Made by a program: the position numbers and the translations under genes. 64,000 bases of DNA. Source: Anisodus tanguticus (lineage: Eukaryota; Streptophyta; Magnoliopsida; Solanales; Solanaceae). Position 1 is the first letter of the stretch. Each line of letters starts with the position of its first letter. The DNA lies in the NCBI GenBank assembly GCA_034509755.1, contig CM067555.1:10114142-10178141 (forward strand), given 5' to 3'. Shown here piece after piece: positions 57,600-64,000 of this stretch. Under the pieces are notes generated by a model. That model was not told the origin of the DNA, did no database searches, and was given only the letters and a program-made list of their open reading frames with translations.

Positions 57600-58203
57600 A
57601 AACAGAAATTTTAATATTGGACAGAATGTTGTCAACACACTCAAGCAACACTGGTGATCCAAGTTTGTGAGATGAAATCCCGAGAGCTCTCTTGGTATTT
57701 TTACTTTCTGATTATGGATGTCGATTCACTGTAGTAGCCTCTCTATGTATAGTATAGAGTCTTCCTTGAAAAGCCCATCGATCGGTTGTGGAGGTTAAGG
57801 GAAATGTGGGCAGCTGGTAGGATAGGTTGGAGACGATCAAGGAGCAAAAACCTGTAACAATTTTGACTTGTTCCTCACGAAAAGAAGCAGCATTGACTCG
57901 TTCTTCACACGTGTTTACCAACTCCTTTTTACCTTGCCTTAGTCATATTTACAACATAGTAATCATTACGTGAAGTAAGACAAAATCAATTCTAAAAATG
58001 TTGGTCCGAATGTTGTGCAACATTTGTTCTAACATTCTTATACATTCAAATCAATACTTCAGGAAATATGTTGGGTCAAATGTCACAACATCAAATCCAA
58101 CATGAACAATCTCTCTTTTTTTGCCTTTCTTCACAAAACTCGTTAAAGTGTACAGTTGACTTATGGTGTTGTCATAAATGTTGTCCAACATTTGTGATCA
58201 ACA
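57600..58203 (-). repeat. Candidate 3' LTR of the Sirevirus-like element
   Basis: A polypurine-like tract (minus strand TTAAGGGGGAGCATGG, plus 58222-58237) is followed by TGTTGATCACAAATGTTGGA, a plausible LTR start at 58203. The other end is not defined because the partner LTR is outside the window; 57600 is only a guess. The palindromic AATGTTG-CAACATT motif occurs at 58009-58024 and 58177-58192. Confidence 0.4.
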
Positions 58204-58514
58204 ATTTCAAGGCCATGCTCCCCCTTAACCTATGATGGCATACAAAAAAACATGTGTATACCAATTCATATGATTAGAACAAATATGAGCACATATATAC
58301 ACATATCATCCAATATATACAAAACACATATAGAAATAAATCATTGTCAACAAATATCCACATCAATCCATCAAACCATTGAACAAACATTTACAGCTTA
58401 GGTTCAACAACATCATTCAACTTCCTCCTTGCTCATCATACAGTAGCAACAACTTTCAGCAGCTTTCTATTCCTGCATAACAACTTCAGCTTCCTTTGTA
58501 GTTGCTTCCTCCCC

Positions 58515-60351
58515 CTACATAATAGCGTCTGCTTCCTCCTCCTGCATAACATCTTCAGCTTCCTTCCCATGCATAATATCTTCAGCTTCCTCCCCCTGCA
58601 TTAGCATCATCTCCCACTTTTTGTGAAAAAGTAGCATCATGAAATGGTCTCTAGCTTGTATCAGGGCATTCCTTGTAGCTTCAACTTCCACAATTTGTTG
58701 GTTTCTTTTTGCAATTTGATCCACAAGCCATTCTGTATACTGTAGATTGTCTTGGACCAGTGTTGCCCAGAATGTTGGTGACATTTCTAGCAACATTTTC
58801 ACTTTTAGTTTCCTTCTTCCAGGGCAAGTCGATGACTCTGTCCTTACTCTTCAAAATTGTTTTGTTTACAATGTAAATCTCAGGAGCCTTCTCTAAAGTG
58901 TTTTCTCTCTTAGGTTCAAAGCCTTGGGTGGTTAATACTTTGTAGATTAGAGATGGAAAAAGAAGGATTGAAGCTAATTCTTTCTCAGCCAAGTTGGCAA
59001 TTTGATAAAATATTATTTTTTCCAAATCAACTTTCAAACCTTTCCCAACTTTATACAACATGGTGGCTTGTTCAGATGTCACAATTGACTCATTCATTAA
59101 AGGAAGTCAATTGTGAATAGCAATTTTGTAGAGGGTGGAAAACATGATTTTTATTTTGGAGGATGTACATCTAGGGATCCATTTCTTCATTATACCTCCA
59201 GTGAGGTATTCAATTACTTCATCCATATTGTCTATCACCTGTTCAGCTTCTCTAACATTATCTCCAGCATTTGGCCAATACATTGATTTATGATAGCATG
59301 AGTGAAAAAATATACCTTATTATAGAGATATACCTTCCCTAATTTCTTTGAGGAGGTATCCTCTATAGCAGAGCTTAAATTCGTATAAAACAACCTTACT
59401 ATCTCATCAGTTGATGTGGTTCTTTTTCAGTGACAGAACCAAGAAGCTGTCTGTCCTTTAAGAATTCTACCAAACCATATTCAGTACATAAAGCAATATC
59501 TAACACTCTCTCAGGCCTAATTACTCTATTTTTGTGAAAATCCCACATATTATGGTTAGCTTTAGAATATAATTTATTTGAGAAAGCAGATACCTCAATG
59601 TCTGAATCAGACATGTCTGAACTGATGGATTTGGTACTGTTGGAGGATGTTGTGGCGTGTGTCTTCTTCGGATATTGGCTGAAATGTTGCCTGAGATGTT
59701 GTGGCATCTGTGGCAACATTTGGAGCATCACTTGTCTTTGTAGTCCTGGGAACTCCCATTGGAAAATGTTTTTTTAAGGGGGTTTCATATAGGATTTCCC
59801 TTTCTTGAGGCACACTGGGTTGTTCAGAAGCAGATGGTTCTTCCTCGGTTGAGAAAACATAGTCCGTATTTTCACTATCACTGCTCGAGTATGCGGGTTT
59901 AGATGTTTCACATTTAGTCCTTTTGCTACACGAATCTTCTAGGACTGTTTTCTTAAACACTCCACTCGATCGTCGAGTAGGAAAGGTAGATGACCTTGGC
60001 CTTTTATCCAGAGATGAGAAATCAAAAGTTTGATCAACGTCTATAGGGTTATTATTATCTCCAGGATAGTTGATAATCTAAAAGTTCATCAAAACCTTTA
60101 AACATTATTGCTTTAGAAAGATCCTCAGGGAGATTTGAGGAAAAAGATTGGCCCGGTTGCTGAGGTGTATTCGACGAAGGGCTAATGCTCATAAGAGTGT
60201 TGGATGGAATGTTGTTTGACATTTGTTCTGACATTGGAGAAGTTTCCATCGGTGAGAATTTAGGAGAGGGTTTTGAGGAGTTAGGATTTCTGATTGAGAT
60301 GTGAGTTTTATTTTGTGAGTCCATCGTGTAGGTAGGTAGATGTATACCCAA
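58515..60351 (-). pseudogene. Envelope-like / plant transposon-associated ORF of the Sirevirus-like element
   Basis: Minus-strand pieces: a Ser/Pro/Asn-rich N-terminus (60055-60351, likely start MDSQNKTH), an acidic Ser-rich stretch (59607-59960), a segment with MWDFHKNRVIRPERVLDIAL (59399-59731), and ATMLYKVGKGLKVDLEKIIF with LASILLFPSLIYKVLTTQGF and KSKDRVIDLPW (58681-59097). A coiled coil and an acidic repeat (GEEAEDIM type) end the protein (58515-58802). The middle resembles the putative plant transposon protein domain found in envelope-like ORFs downstream of Sirevirus pol; its function is unknown. Frameshifts separate the pieces, and no transmembrane segment is evident. Confidence 0.6.
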
Positions 60352-60364
60352 TGTGACTTTCCTT

Positions 60365-60383
60365 CCCCCCCCCCCCCCCCCCC
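60365..60383. repeat. 19-base poly-C tract
   Basis: An uninterrupted C run followed by a T run, just upstream (minus strand) of the envelope-like ORF. On the minus strand it reads as a G run in a KKKKRGGGG frame. Confidence 0.95.
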
Positions 60384-61208
60384 TCTTTTTTTTTTTTTGG
60401 GAAAATCAGAAATGATAAAAAAAAATAGCAAATGACAGGAATATTTATATACATGGAAAACCTTTTCTTAGCAACAAAAATCCCTTAATTTTAAGTATTT
60501 CAATTTTACACAATAACTTACACCTAAAATATTGAGATAAACATCACAGTAGAAATAAAATATAATCTTATCATTTTAAGTTTTGAAATTCCTGTAAATA
60601 AGGCATATAATAAGGAGTAGGATCTGATATTTCAAAGATCAGATAAGAACAACATCCCAATACATATCACATTCTCAAAATGTCAACAACAATGTTGGCA
60701 ACATTTTGAACGACACAAGTATTTTGATTCCACAAGAACTTTTCATTTTGGAAACAAATCAATACACGTTTTATACGTATTTTAAGAGTTTGACCACTGG
60801 ACCAATGTAATATTTTCCCATCGTGTCCTAGATCTAATCATATAACACATACGAAAGAATTTTTCATGTCAAAAATAAGAATACTTATTTAGTATTCTAA
60901 AAATCCTTTTGAAGCACTCGATACTCATATAGAATAGGAACGATATCTTTCCACGGGCTTTGCCCATTTTTCACAGTTGCCAAATATTTGTAAATGTTTT
61001 GCCTTATTTTGATACTCTCTTTTTAATATATATATCATCGTAGAGAACGGTATCACTTTGATAACATATTCTTATTGAAGGATCATGCTTGTGTGACCAA
61101 AAGTTATGCATCATACAACAACAATAATCAGTTAGTGATATAACATAGGTAAATGTCACCCAAAATGTTAGACAATTTTTCAGCTGACATTCACCAAAAA
61201 ATGCCTTT

Positions 61209-61950
61209 TTAGAGATTACAAAGACCAATAGATTTCTTTAAATTAGAAAATCTCTCATGGTCCAAAACTTTTGTAAAAATATCAGCTAGTTGATGAAAAG
61301 TGTCAACATGTTCAATTTGAACTAGCTGTTTTTCAACTAAATCTCTTAAAAAGTGATGTCTAATATCAATATATTTTGTACGTGAGTGTTGGACTGGATT
61401 TTTGGAAATATTTATAGCACTCAAATTATCACAATACAAAATTAAAATGTTGCTAGTAAATAGATAGTCGTCTAACATATGTCGTAGCCATATTAATTGA
61501 GAGCAACAACTTCTAGCTGCTACATATTAAGATTCAGCAGTTGAAAGTGAGACACAGTTTTGTTTACGACTATACCATGAAACAAGGTTATTGCCAAGGT
61601 AAAAACATCATCCACTTGTACTTTTTCTATCATCCACATCTCCAACCTAATCAGAGTCACTAAATCCTATTAAGTTAGGATTAGTGTATTTGGAGTACCA
61701 GATTTCCAACTCACACGTGCCAGCAATATATCGAATAATAAGTTTCACGACATTTAAGTGGGACATCAAGCTTGAAATCGTGCGCAAACACAAACACTAA
61801 ACATAATATATGGGCGACTAGCAGTAAGATAAAGAAGGCTACCTATCATCGATTGATACAATGTTGGGTCGACATTTTCACCAACATTATCCTTATATAC
61901 CTTCTGCGATGAACCCATTGGCGTTTTCATCTGTTTAGTGTTCTCCAACC
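61209..61950 (-). pseudogene. RNase H of the Sirevirus-like element
   Basis: MKTPMGSSQKVYKDNVGENV and DPTLYQSMIGSLLYLTASRP (61766-61948) form the link. After broken frames (61480-61765) the end reads ILYCDNLSAINISKNPVQHS, RTKYIDIRHHFLRDLVEK and QLADIFTKVLDHERFSNLKK (61209-61478). The last block is the standard C-terminus of Copia pol. Confidence 0.83.
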
Positions 61951-62028
61951 CAAATATTTAAACTAGATTCTTGGCATATTTACTCTGTGAGATGAAAATT
62001 TCATCTTCACTTTGCTTTATTTGCAAGC

Positions 62029-62740
62029 CTAAGAAAAAGGTAATTCCCCAATCATGCTCATTTTAAATGTCGATGATATAGCTTTAACAAATGAATTTAG
62101 GTACGACTGTGAAGTCGATCCAAAGACTATGTCATCCACGTAGATTTGAGCAATTATAATATCTACACCGTGTCGTTTAATAAATAAGGTACGATAAGCT
62201 TCACCACGGTTAAAACCAAATTTAAGAAGAATGTTAGTTAAATGACCATACCATGCACAAAGTGCTTTTTTGAACACATACAAAACCTTTTTAAGCTTGT
62301 ACACAGAGTGTGGATGGTAAGGATCTTCAAATCCTTTTGGTTATTCAACATATACCTCCTTGTCTAGATAACCATTTAAGAAGGCACCTTTTACATCCAT
62401 TTGGTGTAAAGTAATTTTCAAACAACAAGCAATAGCAAGTAAAAGTCTAATCGACTCGATTCTAGCTACAGGTGCGAAGGTTTCATCAAAATCAATTCCT
62501 TCAACCTGAGTATAACCTTGTACAACTAGACGTGCTTTGTTTCTAACAATTGTTCTCGATTCGTCTGATTTATTTTTAAAAATCCACTTAGTTCTAATTA
62601 TATTTGTATTATTTGGACGTGGAACTAAGTCCCAGACTTTATTTCGAGAAAATTGTTCAAGCTCTTCTTGCATTGCTTGTATCCTGAAATTATCTTTAAG
62701 TGCTTCTACAACGTTCATTGGTTCTAATGTAGATATAAAA
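62029..62740 (-). pseudogene. Reverse transcriptase of the Sirevirus-like element
   Basis: First ORF (62341-62718): NKVWDLVPRPNNTNIIRTKW, NKARLVVQGYTQVEGIDFDE and HQMDVKGAFLNGYLDKEVYV. A stop follows VE at 62343. Second ORF (62029-62304): VLYVFKKALCAWYGHL and the intact catalytic box YVDDIVFGST. The KQAPRAWY motif is altered to KKALCAWY. Confidence 0.85.
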
Positions 62741-63318
62741 CAAGAAAGACTAACCTATTGGTATATGGTTGACATACACACATACCATACCATTTCTCTA
62801 TAGTTGAATGGTTCTTTGCCTCTTGTTCTAATTCCTTCAAAAACTCCCCCTATCACTTGTCCCGTTGGATGATTCTTCCTAATCCTTTATGAGGGGTCCC
62901 TACGAACTTGGTCTAACAATTCAGCACTTGACTCCTCATCTGTGGCCTCTATGGACTCTATTGTTGTTTCAGATATTGCTTTAGGTGTGACAACATTTGT
63001 GGCAACATTCGATTCTTCTACAATCTATGGACTTTCCACCGTATCTATAATGTTATTTTCAATAATTTTTCCTGAAATATCATAAAGATCATCAAAGATA
63101 ACATTTACAGACTCTTGTATAGTTCTGGATCTCATATTGTATACTCGATAAGCATGACTATTTTGTGAATAGCCAACAAAAATTCATTTATTACTCTTAG
63201 AGTCAATTTTTTCCAAATGATCCATGTCATTTAAAATATAACAAATACACCCAAAAATATGAAAGTAACGCAAGTTTGGTTTCTTTCCATTTATAATCTC
63301 ATAGGGTGTCATCTTTGT

Positions 63319-63945
63319 TCATAACCTTAAATAGACTCTATTAGCAATGTAATTAGCAGTATTCAAGGCTTCTGCCCATGAATATTTTGATAAATGTTTA
63401 GAACTAAGCATCACTCTAGCTACTTCTTCCAATGTCCTATTCTTCCGTTCTGCAACCCCATTTTGTTGAGGAGTTTTGGGAGCAGAAAACTCATGGAAAA
63501 TACCCATTTTCTCAAAAACGTTTGTGAATGAACTATTTTCAAATTCGTTTCCATGATCGGATCTAATCCGAAAAATAGGAGAATGGAATAAATTTCTAAT
63601 TCTAGAGTGCAAGATTTTAAACATGTCAAACGTTTGTGATTTTTCTTTCAAAAAATATATCCAAGAATATCTAGAAAAATTCTCTACTATCACAAAGGAA
63701 TACCTCATGCCTCATAGACTGTTTACTTCAATTGGACCCATCAAATCCATATGTAGCAATTGAAAACAGTGAGACGTACCTAAATGTTGTATGTCGTGTT
63801 GGACAACATTATGAGAGACACGAGTTTGCTTACCTTTCAAACAATCTTCACAGACAATTTTACTTTTATGGCTAAGTTTGGGTATGCCTCTAATAGCTTC
63901 ATATGAGACTAATTTTTCTAAATTGCGGTAGTTGACATGCCCCAA
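63319..63945 (-). pseudogene. Pre-integrase and integrase of the Sirevirus-like element
   Basis: MGHVNYRNLEKLVSYEAIRG with CEDCLKGKQTR is the zinc-binding GAG-pre-integrase part. HMDLMGPIEVNSL holds the first catalytic Asp. A stop at 63712 follows. The second ORF (63319-63708) gives VIVENFSRYSWIYFLKEKSQ, IRSDHGNEFENS (second Asp) and PQQNGVAERKNRT (third, Glu). All three acidic positions are present, but the frame is interrupted. Confidence 0.87.
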
Positions 63946-64000
63946 TTTTTTATGTCATATTGTTGTGTCATCGACCTTAGCATTACTGCATGTTTCTAGT

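Larger units (their letters stand above)
57600..64000 (-). mobile_element. Sirevirus-like Ty1/copia element with envelope-like ORF (right part outside)
   Basis: On the minus strand from the window edge: pre-integrase/integrase (63319-63945), reverse transcriptase (about 62029-62740), RNase H (61209-61950), then a long extra coding region (58515-60351) and an LTR-like end. An extra ORF after pol is characteristic of Sireviruses such as SIRE1. Gag and the 5' LTR lie beyond the window. Many frame breaks show decay. The left edge is not resolved. Confidence 0.8.

Noticed and set aside
1..64000. CRISPR array, operon or bacterial-type system
   Set aside because: No regularly spaced repeats with unique spacers, and the content is clearly plant nuclear.

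Overview
The window is plant nuclear DNA, most likely from a member of the Solanaceae. Clues are the intron-containing plant genes, the dense mix of LTR retrotransposons, hAT elements and Stowaway MITEs, a long solo LTR that starts TGTCACGACC (a type I associate with solanaceous genomes), an endogenous pararetrovirus remnant and a CYP82-like P450 fragment. Genus cannot be decided from the sequence alone.

Only one host gene looks intact: a six-exon KANADI-family transcription factor on the minus strand (14840-21117). It is closest to ABERRANT TESTA SHAPE (KAN4). All exon junctions join in frame to give a 321-residue protein. Its fourth intron is about 4.7 kb long and holds several MITEs and an organelle-like insertion. 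The other host-derived sequence is a broken CYP82-type P450 (1486-2163) and a short second piece of it (1165-1230).

The rest is layered transposons. From left to right: hAT 3' end (1-214); P450 remnants; foldback elements (4219-5580); a gutted chromovirus with both LTRs (5686-8870); a Copia derivative whose right LTR is inverted (9082-13445); a hAT MITE (13703-14197); the KAN4 gene; a composite hAT MITE with a perfect 8-bp target duplication (21678-22931); a minus-strand Copia (25206-27003); an endogenous caulimovirid-like fragment (27282-31499); a plus-strand Copia (31500-33955); an RTE-type LINE (about 36185-40116); a truncated hAT with duplicated flank (43223-44840); a second Copia derivative with an inverted right LTR (45490-48632); a full-span hAT element (49353-54999) with a 2.77-kb solo LTR inside its zinc-finger codons; and a Sirevirus-like Copia with an envelope-like ORF that runs off the right edge (about 57600-64000).

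No coherent multi-gene pathway is present. The most unusual signals are the repeated inverted-LTR architecture in two related Copia copies, the recurring AATGTTG-CAACATT palindromes spread over LTR and coding parts of the Sirevirus-like element, and the organelle-like block with 9-bp direct repeats inside a MITE in the KAN4 intron. No tRNA, rRNA, CRISPR or bacterial-type signal was found.
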